Source: Plutella xylostella (lineage: Eukaryota; Arthropoda; Insecta; Lepidoptera; Plutellidae). From it: a DNA stretch of 64,000 bases. Below the pieces are notes generated by a model. That model did not search any database. It was not told the DNA's origin and saw nothing but the letters and a program-made list of their open reading frames with translations. The DNA is taken from positions 10,354,001 to 10,418,000 of the forward strand of contig NC_063995.1 in NCBI RefSeq assembly GCF_932276165.1, in the 5' to 3' direction. The position numbers and the translations under genes were made by a program. Of this stretch, positions 10,402-20,213 are shown in pieces (the stretch's first letter is position 1; each line of letters begins with the position of its first letter).

Positions 10402-13266
10402 ATGCCTATAGATAAATATTTTTCAGTTGGACTTTTCAATGCGGGATCACTAGGTACCAAACACGATGAATTTATTATAGCAATGCAGCGACACAAAGTG
10501 GACATAATGGCTATAAACGAAACATGGTTACGTGCTCAAGAGGAAGGAAAGGCCCCCGTGATACCCGGGTATCGTTTGAAACACCTGCCCCGGCCTCGTC
10601 GCGCTCTCGGGACCCGCGACCCCGACAGAGGAGGAGGGGTAGGGTTTTACGTGAGACAAGGGTTAAGCGTAAGAGTATGTCCTCACCCTCCAACCCCCTC
10701 AGTTGAACAAATGTGGCTCCGTTGTACGGTTAACTCAGTTAAAATGTTAATAGGAACCGCGTATCGACGTCCGGTACAAGAAATAAATATGTTTTTGGAT
10801 GGATTAAGCACATCAATCTCATCATTTTCACAGTACGATAAAATTATATTGACTGGGGATTTTAATGTGGACATGTTAAATGTAAATACTGACAAATACA
10901 GACAGCTCCGCGACTTTGTTCATAGTTTTAGTCTCATACAAATAATTTCAGAACCGACACATTTTACAAACACTTCATCCACACTCATAGACGTCGTGTG
11001 CACCGATGCCAGAGTACGAGCTATGAAGGTTGATCATGTTCCAACACTAGGCAGTCACGCAATGATCTCGGTTCAATTTCAAATTAAAAAGAATAAACCG
11101 ACTCCAAGATGGGTTAAGTATAGACCACTTAACGACATTGTCGTAGAAAATTTCAACAATGACCTTAACGCAATTAACTTTGACGGCATTAAGATGCTAC
11201 AGGATGTAAATAAGATGATCGAAGCTCTCAGCAATTGTATCAATGGTTTATTTGATTTACATGCTCCTGAAAAAACTATTCAAATAAAAGAATTTAAATA
11301 CCCATGGATCACGGATAATGTTAAGCTTATGATGAGACTTCGAGATGAAGCTCACCGCCGTTTTAAAAATACTAATTTAGACACGCACAAAGAATACTAT
11401 AAAGAACTTAAATCCCAAGTTAACCACGCATTATTCTGCGAAAAACAAGCATACTTCAACTACCACATAAACCAACAAAAAAATCCTGCACTGCTTTGGA
11501 AGAAAATGAAGCAAACCGTACTTCGTAGCCATGACGAGCAAGATCTTCCGTCACATTTTACAGATGCTGATGATATAAATAGAATTTATTTAAATGTACC
11601 TGGTGATGGGGAGGTTAGTTCAGAAGAAATTAGCTTCTTTTCACAGAACAAATATAGCTTGGCTAAATTTGCTTTAAAACCTATAAAGGCAGATACAGTT
11701 TCTCTAATATTGAAACGGCTCAAATCAAATGCCAAAGGAGTAGACCAAATTGCCTTAAATATGATAGCACTGTGCGTTCCAAACATTATAGATATAATAA
11801 CTCACATTATAAATGAGTCAATTAGGACCAATACCTTTCCTCATATGTGGAAGTTGGCCCTTGTTAGACCAATACCTAAAATTGCAAACCCTAGCACTGT
11901 CAAAGACCTACGGCCAATCAGTCTATTGTGTTGTCTGTCTAAGGTATTGGAGCGAGCAGTCTGCGATCAGGTAACACAATACTTAGAAATTAATGGTATA
12001 TTGCCGACTGTTCAATCAGGATTTCGTAAGGGGTATAGTACCGCGACCGCACTACTTGATGTAGTTGATGGAATCCTTACTGCACAAGATACTGGAAAGG
12101 GATCTATATTAGTCTTGCTTGATTTTTCTCGCGCCTTCGATGCAATAAATGTGGAACTACTTTTATCTAAGCTTGTATACTATGGATTTGATGATGGTAC
12201 GGTCTGCTGGTTTAAGAGCTACCTCTCAAATCGATCTCAAATAGTAGAGCTACGAAAAAGTGACGGTACTACAGTAAAATCCTGTCCTTTTCCCGTTAAC
12301 CGAGGCGTTCCCCAAGGTTCCATACTTGGCCCTATACTTTTTATTCTGTATTGTACTGATATCACAAGAATCATAAATAATTGCAACTACCATATATATG
12401 CCGATGATTTACAATTGTATTTATCGTGTTCTCCGGATAACTTTGAATCTGTTATAGAGAAAATAAATGACGACTTAGACCGCGTGGCAGACTGGTCGAC
12501 AAGGAACTCCCTTGTGCTTAATCCATTGAAATCTAAATATCTAATTATAGGAAGTAAAAAACAGATACAAAATATTGAAAACCTTCAGCCAGACATAAGA
12601 ATTCAGGGAAATAGTATAGAACGTGTGCGAGAAGCACGAAATCTAGGAGTTAAGTTTGATCAACATCTTCGTTTTGAGTCCCATTTGTTAGATATCATAA
12701 GAAATTGTTTTTATAAGATAAAAATACTGTACAATATTCGTCCTTACCTTAACACAGACTTAAGAATGAAAGTTTGTGAAACATTAATTCTTTCAAAACT
12801 AAACTATGCAGACACAGTATACGGCCCATGTCTACTGGCGCGATCGCAAAAACTGATTCAAAGGGTGCAAAATGCATGCGCTCGTTTTTGCTTCAACATT
12901 GCTCCACGCGCGCATGTTACCCCTTATCTTAATAATTCTAATCTGTTAAAATTACAGGCAAGAAGACAACTTCATTTTGCAACCTTATTATTTAAAATTA
13001 TTAAAACAGGTTCCCCTAGTTACCTCTATAGCAAATTGGATTGGTCCCGTACTCACAACAGGCACAACACGCGAGCTTCTTCTTATTTGCTGGTGACGCC
13101 AAGCTTCAAATCAGCAGCATTCCGGGGTACTTTTAAGTATTCTGCCAGTAAATGTTGGAATAATTTACCCCCACCTATACGTGCCCTGAAATCAGTAAAA
13201 ACTTTTAGTTTAAGACTTAAGATACACCTTATTATGTTACAAAAGTTAAATAAATTGTTATACTAA
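10309..13266 (+). CDS. LINE ORF2: apurinic-type endonuclease and reverse transcriptase
   Basis: A 985-codon uninterrupted frame. The ATG at 10402 (MPIDKYFSVGLFNAGSLG) is the likelier start because homologous LINE proteins begin just before the endonuclease strand FNAGSL. Endonuclease motifs from there: INETWLR (N70, E71), LTGDFNVD (D184) and LGSHAMIS. The reverse transcriptase carries the first catalytic Asp in LLDFSRAFDAI (D605), then GVPQGSILGP, then YADD at 697-700 with D699 and D700. The C-terminal region (residues about 830-985) has the usual LNYADTVYGP and CWNNLPPPIR phrases. The protein nicks the target and primes cDNA synthesis on it. No frameshift or stop is seen and all catalytic residues are present. 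The clade (CR1 versus Jockey) is not settled. Confidence 0.9.
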   Translation: MYYSIYTLHTLHNYSIYLPTQCNFIRIKLHKMPIDKYFSVGLFNAGSLGTKHDEFIIAMQRHKVDIMAINETWLRAQEEGKAPVIPGYRLKHLPRPRRALGTRDPDRGGGVGFYVRQGLSVRVCPHPPTPSVEQMWLRCTVNSVKMLIGTAYRRPVQEINMFLDGLSTSISSFSQYDKIILTGDFNVDMLNVNTDKYRQLRDFVHSFSLIQIISEPTHFTNTSSTLIDVVCTDARVRAMKVDHVPTLGSHAMISVQFQIKKNKPTPRWVKYRPLNDIVVENFNNDLNAINFDGIKMLQDVNKMIEALSNCINGLFDLHAPEKTIQIKEFKYPWITDNVKLMMRLRDEAHRRFKNTNLDTHKEYYKELKSQVNHALFCEKQAYFNYHINQQKNPALLWKKMKQTVLRSHDEQDLPSHFTDADDINRIYLNVPGDGEVSSEEISFFSQNKYSLAKFALKPIKADTVSLILKRLKSNAKGVDQIALNMIALCVPNIIDIITHIINESIRTNTFPHMWKLALVRPIPKIANPSTVKDLRPISLLCCLSKVLERAVCDQVTQYLEINGILPTVQSGFRKGYSTATALLDVVDGILTAQDTGKGSILVLLDFSRAFDAINVELLLSKLVYYGFDDGTVCWFKSYLSNRSQIVELRKSDGTTVKSCPFPVNRGVPQGSILGPILFILYCTDITRIINNCNYHIYADDLQLYLSCSPDNFESVIEKINDDLDRVADWSTRNSLVLNPLKSKYLIIGSKKQIQNIENLQPDIRIQGNSIERVREARNLGVKFDQHLRFESHLLDIIRNCFYKIKILYNIRPYLNTDLRMKVCETLILSKLNYADTVYGPCLLARSQKLIQRVQNACARFCFNIAPRAHVTPYLNNSNLLKLQARRQLHFATLLFKIIKTGSPSYLYSKLDWSRTHNRHNTRASSYLLVTPSFKSAAFRGTFKYSASKCWNNLPPPIRALKSVKTFSLRLKIHLIMLQKLNKLLY

Positions 13267-13510
13267 CTTAAAGCATATCACGATAAGCCAGAAGGTAAAG
13301 CTGTCCCAAGCGAGTGTCTCCAACCAAAGCCTTGCAAAGTAGCCACGGTCCATGCAATTGCATAGGCTTTTATTGAGTAGGTATAAACCCGTTTTCACAT
13401 AATGCAGCCGTGTACATAATTATATTATTATGATAGTCAGCCAACCATACTACAGCATAGGTATTTATGGTAAATAAAAGCATCATGGCATAACACCTGA
13501 AAAAAAAAAA
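13267..13510 (+). other. 3' UTR of the two-ORF LINE
   Basis: Non-coding 3' region with AATAAA at 13473-13478 and an A11 run about 22 bp later, the spacing expected of a polyadenylated transcript copied into DNA. Confidence 0.55.
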
Positions 13511-13832
13511 CAAAATTTTAAATAATGCTTAACTAATACAGATTAGGTAACTAAGTAAATACTTATTATAATTCTACATATATTGTAATTTTTTTATTAA
13601 ATTTCTGTAATTATATTGAACAAATGAAAGATTAAATTTAAATAGGTATCTAGTTTATATATTTAAGAATAATAATGTAAATAGTTAATAACTCACCATG
13701 GTTTATAGTGTTGTTGTAGGAACAATAATTTAATTCCTCAGCGTATGTAACCAGCCGGTTTGATATTCCAACACGCAAAACCATCGTAGTACTACGTTAC
13801 TTTACTATGTGCTATGTGTGCGTGTGAAACAG
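13511..13832. other. AT-rich DNA
   Basis: No gene seen. It ends with GTGTGTGCGTGTGAAACAG just before a sharply GC-rich patch. Confidence 0.4.
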
Positions 13833-14040
13833 GTTGCGCGGGCGCCGCGAGCGCTCCGGGGCGCCGCGGGGAGCGGGGCGTGAGCTGCACGGACGTGCTC
13901 CAGCCGTGGGCGACTTTTTCAGACTGAAATGGCTCGACGCGCCGCCGCAGGCTGAGGCACGCTGCCGGCTCCCTTCCCCCCGCCCGTCCGCGTTCCCCTG
14001 TGACCCACTTTTTTATGCCCGCGCTCTCGACACTTCATAA
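13833..14040. other. GC-rich patch of uncertain nature
   Basis: Roughly 200 bp of very GC-rich sequence (GCGGGCGCCGCGAGCGCTCC and similar) between AT-rich flanks. A 68-codon + frame (13834-14040) encodes Arg/Pro/Ala-rich residues with no motif, so I do not call it a gene. It is preceded by AAACAG, a possible acceptor. It could be the GC-rich 3' UTR part of the LINE whose tail lies at 14350, an exon, or a promoter-like island on the - strand. Confidence 0.35.
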
Positions 14041-14099
14041 GTTTATACTTTATAATTTATCATAATCTATAACTATAGTTCTTATTTGTTTACTTTTTT

Positions 14100-14350
14100 G
14101 AATAATATTTTATGTCAAGTCAGTCCGTGACTTCACCCAGGGTTCTAGCTGAAAACCAGCGCTATGGTTTATCATAGCACCAAGCTGAGCTAGAACCCGT
14201 TTCTGCACCGGGAAGCAACACCCTTGCTCATTTTCCTTTGGCTTTTTTTTTTTTTTTTTTTATTATTTGTTTTATTATTTATTTTTTGTGTTGTTTCCGT
14301 GTGTGTGTGAAATAAATGTATTTTCTTTCTTTCTTTCTTTCTTTCTTTAT
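14100..14350 (+). repeat. LINE 3' end with stem-loop and (CTTT)n tail
   Basis: The sequence forms a clean stem-loop. GGGTTCTAGCT (14140-14150) pairs with AGCTAGAACCC (14188-14198), CAGC (14157-14160) pairs with GCTG (14184-14187), and GCTATG (14161-14166) pairs with CATAGC (14173-14178). A T-run, GTGTGTGAAATAAATGTATT and a (CTTT)n tail ending near 14348 follow. The inverted copy at 5333-5610 conserves the fold. This is probably the 3' UTR recognised by the element's reverse transcriptase (inference). Confidence 0.65.
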
Positions 14351-14569
14351 CGTACATAGTTTTTGTTTTTTCTAATTAATTCTAATTAACTAAATAGTTT
14401 CTCATGAATTGTTATGTAAACCCAAGTTCTTTTTAATCCGACTATATATATCGATATATTTAGATCTTTTGAAATAATAACAATATTATATTATAATTTT
14501 TATTCATTCTACCGTGTGCGACCTGTTCTTATAAAATGTATCGAATAACAAATTATAAAAATAGTGTGT

Positions 14570-14838
14570 TAAAAAAAAAAATAAACACGCACTCACGCCT
14601 TGTACTAATGTACTCCCTTGCGGGGTAGGCAGAGGTGCATTGCTGCACCCACTTTTCGCCAGAGTGTAATGATAGTCCCAATGTAATAGGGGGCGGGCCT
14701 ATTGCCATTTTACGGGCACATCCAAGACCCGAGAACAAATATCTGTGTTTAAACAAATATCTGCCCCAGCCGGGAATCGAACCCGGGACCATCGGCTCAG
14801 TAGTCAGGTCACTAACCACTACGCCATTCGGTCGTCAC
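14570..14838 (-). mobile_element. tRNA-derived SINE
   Basis: Read on the - strand it starts GTGACGACCGAATGGCGTAG with an A-box-like GGCGTAGTGGTTAGTG, continues to a perfect B-box (GGTTCGATTCCC; + strand 14770-14785), and then has a unique body (CTCGGGTCTTGGATGTGCCC, CTCTGCCTACCCCGCAAGGG) ending in CGTGAGTGCGTGTTTATTTT. The tRNA-like head plus unrelated body marks a pol III SINE and not a tRNA gene. The same head occurs alone at 35129-35194 and truncated at 43122. Confidence 0.8.
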
Positions 14839-15059
14839 CTAGTATATCCTTTTTGCAACATCCTGTGTATCGACGGAGACAAAAGTACCCGGGGGATAGT
14901 AGCTCGTCTGCGCAGTCCTTAAATATAACTAATTCGAGTTCAGGGACAAGCCTAAAGTGGGCTCATAAGTTGCTAATTTGCTTCGAAACGCTAATGTCTA
15001 ATGAAGCTTTTAGCGAGGGAACGCCTCTGAGTAATATCTGTTTATCATGAGAACCCTAT

Positions 15060-15198
15060 TATTGTAACGACTGTCTCTCTGAGGAATTTTTTTTTTTTTT
15101 TTTTCTTCCCAACATTAGCCAGTTAAACTAACGTCTAGTCTGAGAAATGCGGATACAAATGTAAAATCAAATAAAAAAATAGACTTTTACGGCATGGC
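15060..15198. other. Left flank of LTR retrotransposon
   Basis: Contains a long T-run near 15089-15107 and ends in TGGC (15195-15198), the left copy of the 4-bp target duplication. No gene. Confidence 0.6.
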
Positions 15199-16254
15199 TG
15201 TAACGAACCGTTACCAAAGCATCCACCGCACCTACCCACATACCGAAGCCACAAGAGCGCCCGCAAGTCGAGGTGGGGCACCACACAGGCGACTCCGGAG
15301 AATACAAGGGGCGCGGGGCGACCCGCCTATAAATAGCCGCCAGACCGCCGCGCAGGCACCATTCGTCACCTCCTGCTCCGGCGAGTGACCAGTCCGTTCC
15401 CGATATCCTTCCCCGCACCTCTATCTATTTAAGTATCTATTCACGCACACTATTCTCACTACACCGTCCTCCCTACGCTGTGGGTCGCCTACTAGCGGAT
15501 CGAGGTTCCCCGGAATACACGGACGCCTGGGTCGCCTAGTTTAAAGCGGCCGTGTACCGAACTATACAATCGCTGAACACACACCGGCCCTCAGCCACAC
15601 GTTCTTACCAACACAAATACACTCCACAAATCCTGGAACAAGTCCACACGTACCACCGGTATTCGCCCGACCTCCCGTACCCTGTACTCCTTCCCCTTAT
15701 TAAGTTAGAAACATCCGCGTAGGCCCCTTCAGGGCCCGACCAATATAAATATCAATAACCGTGATAGGTATTTGTGCATTTGTGTAGTGTGTTAATATTA
15801 AGTACATAAGCTGTAAGTACCCTAGATATATAAGTTAACCTGGTTGTAAATAAAGCGGGTCCAGTGCCGCCTAAATTGTGTTACACTAATTAATCGGCAT
15901 TATTAATTCTCACCCCGTACACCTACCGAGGTTATTTCCCTCCAGGGGCCTCAGGATCAAGATCAGGATAGCTAGGACCGCTTCACGGTCATTGTAGATC
16001 CCCCAGGCGACCAGGTACTCCTTCAGAGGCCGGCGCCAAGCTGAGCTAGTCTAAGACCGCTTCCCGGTACATATTAATTGAGAGTTATTAGGTAGGTACC
16101 AGCCCTAAGCACTAGGAACATTAGTCATAAGGGTAAGTATCACATTACAATATAGCACCCAACCCCTACTCTCGGGGTAGGCCAGGCAGGTCGATTCGCC
16201 CAGGGGTCGCTCCCCGGTGATCCAGACCAGCTCCTGCTGAGCTGCTACATTACA
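15199..16254 (+). repeat. 5' LTR (1056 bp)
   Basis: Begins TGTAACG and ends ATTACA. It contains a TATA box (TATAAATA, 15328-15335) and AATAAA (15849-15854), so it carries both promoter and polyadenylation signals. The short frames on either strand of the LTR show no domain and are duplicated exactly in the second LTR, so I do not call them genes. Confidence 0.9.
15328..15335 (+). promoter_or_regulatory. LTR TATA box
   Basis: TATAAATA in a GC-rich context, repeated at 19548-19555 in the 3' LTR. It probably directs transcription of the element. Confidence 0.6.
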
Positions 16255-16256
16255 TT

Positions 16257-16269
16257 TGGCGCCCAACGT
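16257..16269 (+). promoter_or_regulatory. Primer-binding site, Lys-tRNA type
   Basis: TGGCGCCCAACGT lies two bases after the 5' LTR. It matches the complement of the 3' end of an animal tRNA-Lys(CUU) over 13 bases, as I recall that tRNA. Confidence 0.7.
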
Positions 16270-16548
16270 AAAATCCACTAATTCTCATCAATATTTCATA
16301 TTATTTAGCCCCCCGTAATAAATCGTAAATCACCAGAAATAACCAACCGACCGACTAACCGTTCAACTTAACTATCTACCCGTAATTGTTCTAAAAATAG
16401 ACCGACAACCGACCGACCGACCCCGTTTAACAAAAATTACAATTCAAAAGTTAAGAGCAAGTAAATTTGTGTTGGTCATTTTTATTTAAATTTCCGTAAC
16501 CGATTACAAACTGGCCCCGTTTTATATTAGGTAAATATACAGCATCAA

Positions 16549-18372
16549 ATGCCAACTTCTTGGATTTATAACCTTAGTAAAGAGGAATTAATAAGGGAAA
16601 GTAGGGAAAGGAAGCTACCGACCGTAAATTTAACCGTTGACAAGCTGAGGAAGCAGCTGTCCGACCACATCAGAGAAGAAGAGGAGGAGACCTTCGAGAT
16701 GACATCCGAAGACCAGACCAAAACCGCGAGCCAGCTGAACCTGTCAGCCATCGTGAGGGAATGGGATATTTCGTTCGACACCGCATGCGACCCGGTTGAG
16801 TTCATCGAGCGTTTGGATGAACTGACGTCATCAAGCGACGTCCCGCAGGACCGACTACTCCAGGTACTACCTAAAGTACTAAGAGGTAAACCGCTATTAT
16901 GGTACAGAAACAACTCAGACAGCTGGGAAAAGTGGGAAGACTTCCTGAAAGACTTCAAACTATTCTTCTACCCGGCGGGATACGAGAAGAACCTGCTCGA
17001 GATGATCATCGCACGAAAACAACACCACCGTGAATCTTTCGTCAATTACCTGACCGACATACAAACCCTGATGAGAAGGTACGGAAAAATGACCAAATCA
17101 GAAAAAGAAGAAAGAGTCTACGAAAACATGAACGCGAACTACAAGTACTACATCAAGAAGCAAGACTTCACCAGCCTCGGGGAATTAATCAAACAAGCAG
17201 CCGAGTACGAGCAGATCACACAAGAATCCTCATCTCAACAGTGGAATCACCGACCAGACCGACACCGTCAAACACCGAAAGTTTATCCAGAAACATCACC
17301 AGAACCGCGTAAAATACACGAAAAATACGACAAGACCACGTGCTGTTGGAACTGCGGCAAAGCAGGCCACTCACACAAGGAATGCCGGGGCAGGCAAGTA
17401 CTGTTCTGTAGCCAATGCGGAGTCCTCGGGAGACTAACGCGCAACTGCTGCAGAAGAGAAACTAAGTTCGGAGACACGAACATAACCGCCGAAGAAACCC
17501 AACCAGAATACCGAATCTTCGAAAACGTAAAAATAGGGAACATGACATACCGAGCGTTGATTGATACAGGCTCCACCAGATCTTACATCAGTAGAAACAT
17601 CTATGAAGAGAACTCTACAAACGCCGACACAGAAAAAGTCGCAGGGATGCGAGTAACCGTCGCAGACGGCAGAGTCATGGACGTGAAACTCAAAATAGAC
17701 CCAGAAATCGAGATACGGCAGAGAAAATTAACACACGAACTCTTCGTACTACCAGCTTATTCACCGCCAAACCTAGTTATCATAGGCATAGACCTACTAA
17801 GAAAAGCAGGAGCCACAATAACCTGGGACAACAACACTGAAAATATACCGAAAGTCACCGAAAACGTCGCACCAGAATCAACGCCACCAGACAATAATAT
17901 AATAAACGGCGCAAGAAAATCAAAATCCCGCAAGCAAAAGAAAAAACCTAACCAACTACATCCACCAAGATATCCCGACACAGCTTCAATCCAGGAACGA
18001 AAAGGATGGTTCGAGAGGAAAATGACCGAAACCCGAAAATCACCTGAAAATGACCCAACATTCGCAATTAAAAACGGCTCACTCCATAAACGAATTGTAA
18101 ATCCGAGATACGGGGTCAAGATCAATTCTCAATCGCAGTGGAAAATATGCGTTCCGACAGTGAAAAGAAGGTCGATTATCGAGCAACACCTTAATGAACC
18201 GACAACAACAGGCCACCGAAGCACGGGAAAAATCCTAAAAAGCATTGCTGAAACATATTACTGGCCCGGGATGTACAAAGATGTTCTTCATCATATGAAA
18301 AAGTACAAAGAACGACTAAAATCATCGTCATCAAACTCGCTGCAACCAAATTCCACCGAACCGAAGCAGTAA
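16549..18372 (+). CDS. Gag-protease polyprotein with truncated integrase zinc-binding remnant
   Basis: A 607-residue protein. Residues about 9-43 form a SAP-like helix pair (LSKEELIRESRERKLP). A retrotransposon gag domain spans about 115-225 (WYRNNSDSWEKWEDFLKDF). The first zinc knuckle is canonical (C266, C269, H274, C279). The second has C287, C290 and C300 but Arg at the His position. A retropepsin-like protease carries IDTGSTRSYIS with catalytic D339. After a Lys/Pro-rich linker the frame jumps to an integrase H2C2-like segment with H547 and H556 and TYYWPGMYKDV, but the two cysteines are missing (KKYKERLK). Reverse transcriptase and RNase H, which normally lie between protease and integrase, are absent without loss of frame. 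The protein could still form particles; that is inference. Confidence 0.85.
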   Translation: MPTSWIYNLSKEELIRESRERKLPTVNLTVDKLRKQLSDHIREEEEETFEMTSEDQTKTASQLNLSAIVREWDISFDTACDPVEFIERLDELTSSSDVPQDRLLQVLPKVLRGKPLLWYRNNSDSWEKWEDFLKDFKLFFYPAGYEKNLLEMIIARKQHHRESFVNYLTDIQTLMRRYGKMTKSEKEERVYENMNANYKYYIKKQDFTSLGELIKQAAEYEQITQESSSQQWNHRPDRHRQTPKVYPETSPEPRKIHEKYDKTTCCWNCGKAGHSHKECRGRQVLFCSQCGVLGRLTRNCCRRETKFGDTNITAEETQPEYRIFENVKIGNMTYRALIDTGSTRSYISRNIYEENSTNADTEKVAGMRVTVADGRVMDVKLKIDPEIEIRQRKLTHELFVLPAYSPPNLVIIGIDLLRKAGATITWDNNTENIPKVTENVAPESTPPDNNIINGARKSKSRKQKKKPNQLHPPRYPDTASIQERKGWFERKMTETRKSPENDPTFAIKNGSLHKRIVNPRYGVKINSQSQWKICVPTVKRRSIIEQHLNEPTTTGHRSTGKILKSIAETYYWPGMYKDVLHHMKKYKERLKSSSSNSLQPNSTEPKQ

Positions 18373-19406
18373 TAACCTACCGACTACGTCATCACCCATC
18401 GCCAGATGTGCCTAGCCGCGGTACTCATGCGATGCCGAACAAACCGATTATTCCAAACCTACCCTCAATCATCAACATAATGAAGATTGAAGACAAATAG
18501 CCGTAAAAAGTTAAAACATTTGTATATTTATGAATTAGTCATTCCGTACCATACCATATAAATCTTATTATGTATAATTTGTAATTTAATTATAAATATA
18601 CAACCGAAAAACCGCAATCTATATTGAAAATATAGAAATAGGTAAAAATGTAAACGCAAATGCACACATTTTACACCGTCCGTCCGTAGTTTAATATAAT
18701 GTAAGTAAATAATAGACACACAGACATGTTAAACGTATAACATCCACCTTTTTACATCCAAGTCACAAGTAAAAATTTTGCTCAGACTTAGAATAAGGAT
18801 TGTAATATTTTTGAACGCAGCCCAATACGTTACTCTGTGAACGTACACAGGTTAGAATTTTAAATGTCAAGTGCCAAACCGACCGAGTAAATTTCAGCGC
18901 AAGGGCACATGCCGTATAAATTTTATGTTATTTGCAATGTAAATAATCTAAAACCGAAAAGCTGAAACCGTATACCTAATGTAATTACCAGGAAAATGGA
19001 TATCAATACACAATAAGTTACACATACATAGCCTACAATGTAAGTAAATCCAACCATGCATTTTATCATTGCTCATGTCTTGTAAAAACAAAATATTCAC
19101 ATCTTTTAGGTAGAAAAGAACCCCGAATATACCGAATATCCTGACACATGCACCAAGCAATGATGAAATGCTCATGGACTATACCGTCTAATCTTGTTTT
19201 TTTACCAAAGTTATTAGTATTGTAAATGTTAATTAACCTGAAATAGATATCTATGTAAATAAAATGTACCTATGTATCCTGAATCCAGATAATAAAGTAG
19301 GAACATGTTGTAAACAAATGCACCAGTACATGCACCTTTCTCTTTATTTTTTCTTGTATGTAACTACATAACCTGTGAATTTTTACCAGGTAAAAATTCT
19401 CCTGCT
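18373..19406 (+). other. 3' non-coding internal region of the LTR element
   Basis: About 1.03 kb of AT-rich sequence between the ORF stop and the polypurine tract, with no open frame of note on +. In a complete element the rest of the integrase would be here; I see no trace of it. Confidence 0.55.
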
Positions 19407-19418
19407 GAGGGGGGAGAA
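19407..19418 (+). promoter_or_regulatory. Polypurine tract
   Basis: GAGGGGGGAGAA immediately before the 3' LTR, the expected position for second-strand priming. Confidence 0.75.
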
Positions 19419-20212
19419 TGTAACGAACCGTTACCAAAGCATCCACCGCACCTACCCACATACCGAAGCCACAAGAGCGCCCGCAAGTCGAGGTGGGGCA
19501 CCACACAGGCGACTCCGGAGAATACAAGGGGCGCGGGGCGACCCGCCTATAAATAGCCGCCAGACCGCCGCGCAGGCACCATTCGTCACCTCCTGCTCCG
19601 GCGAGTGACCAGTCCGTTCCCGATATCCTTCCCCGCACCTCTATCTATTTAAGTATCTATTCACGCACACTATTCTCACTACACCGTCCTCCCTACGCTG
19701 TGGGTCGCCTACTAGCGGATCGAGGTTCCCCGGAATACACGGACGCCTGGGTCGCCTAGTTTAAAGCGGCCGTGTACCGAACTATACAATCGCTGAACAC
19801 ACACCGGCCCTCAGCCACACGTTCTTACCAACACAAATACACTCCACAAATCCTGGAACAAGTCCACACGTACCACCGGTATTCGCCCGACCTCCCGTAC
19901 CCTGTACTCCTTCCCCTTATTAAGTTAGAAACATCCGCGTAGGCCCCTTCAGGGCCCGACCAATATAAATATCAATAACCGTGATAGGTATTTGTGCATT
20001 TGTGTAGTGTGTTAATATTAAGTACATAAGCTGTAAGTACCCTAGATATATAAGTTAACCTGGTTGTAAATAAAGCGGGTCCAGTGCCGCCTAAATTGTG
20101 TTACACTAATTAATCGGCATTATTAATTCTCACCCCGTACACCTACCGAGGTTATTTCCCTCCAGGGGCCTCAGGATCAAGATCAGGATAGCTAGGACCG
20201 CTTCACGGTCAT
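19419..20212 (+). repeat. 3' LTR, first part
   Basis: Matches 15199-15992 at a constant offset of 4220 with no difference seen, then breaks off after CACGGTCAT and joins non-LTR sequence (AACGCCATCAAGAC). Confidence 0.88.
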
Positions 20213-20213
20213 C

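Larger units (their letters stand above)
8613..13510 (+). mobile_element. Full-length two-ORF non-LTR retrotransposon (CR1/Jockey group)
   Basis: A 5' leader of about 390 bp is followed by an intact ORF1 (9003-10064), a 337-bp spacer, an intact ORF2 (10309 or 10402-13266) and a 3' UTR with AATAAA at 13473-13478 and an A11 run at 13500-13510. The 5' boundary near CAGTCTTCTGGAGTGACGTC is estimated. I found no clear target-site duplication, so the 3' end could instead lie farther on, at the (CTTT)n tail near 14350. Both frames are uninterrupted, which suggests a young and possibly competent copy. Confidence 0.75.

Noticed and set aside
13834..14040. 68-codon GC-rich + frame as a gene
   Set aside because: Arg/Pro/Ala-rich composition follows from GC content; no motif and no downstream donor.
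15167..15418. Antisense frame in the LTR (and its twin at 19270-19638)
   Set aside because: Lies wholly within LTR regulatory sequence and its flank; no domain; duplicated only because the LTR is duplicated.
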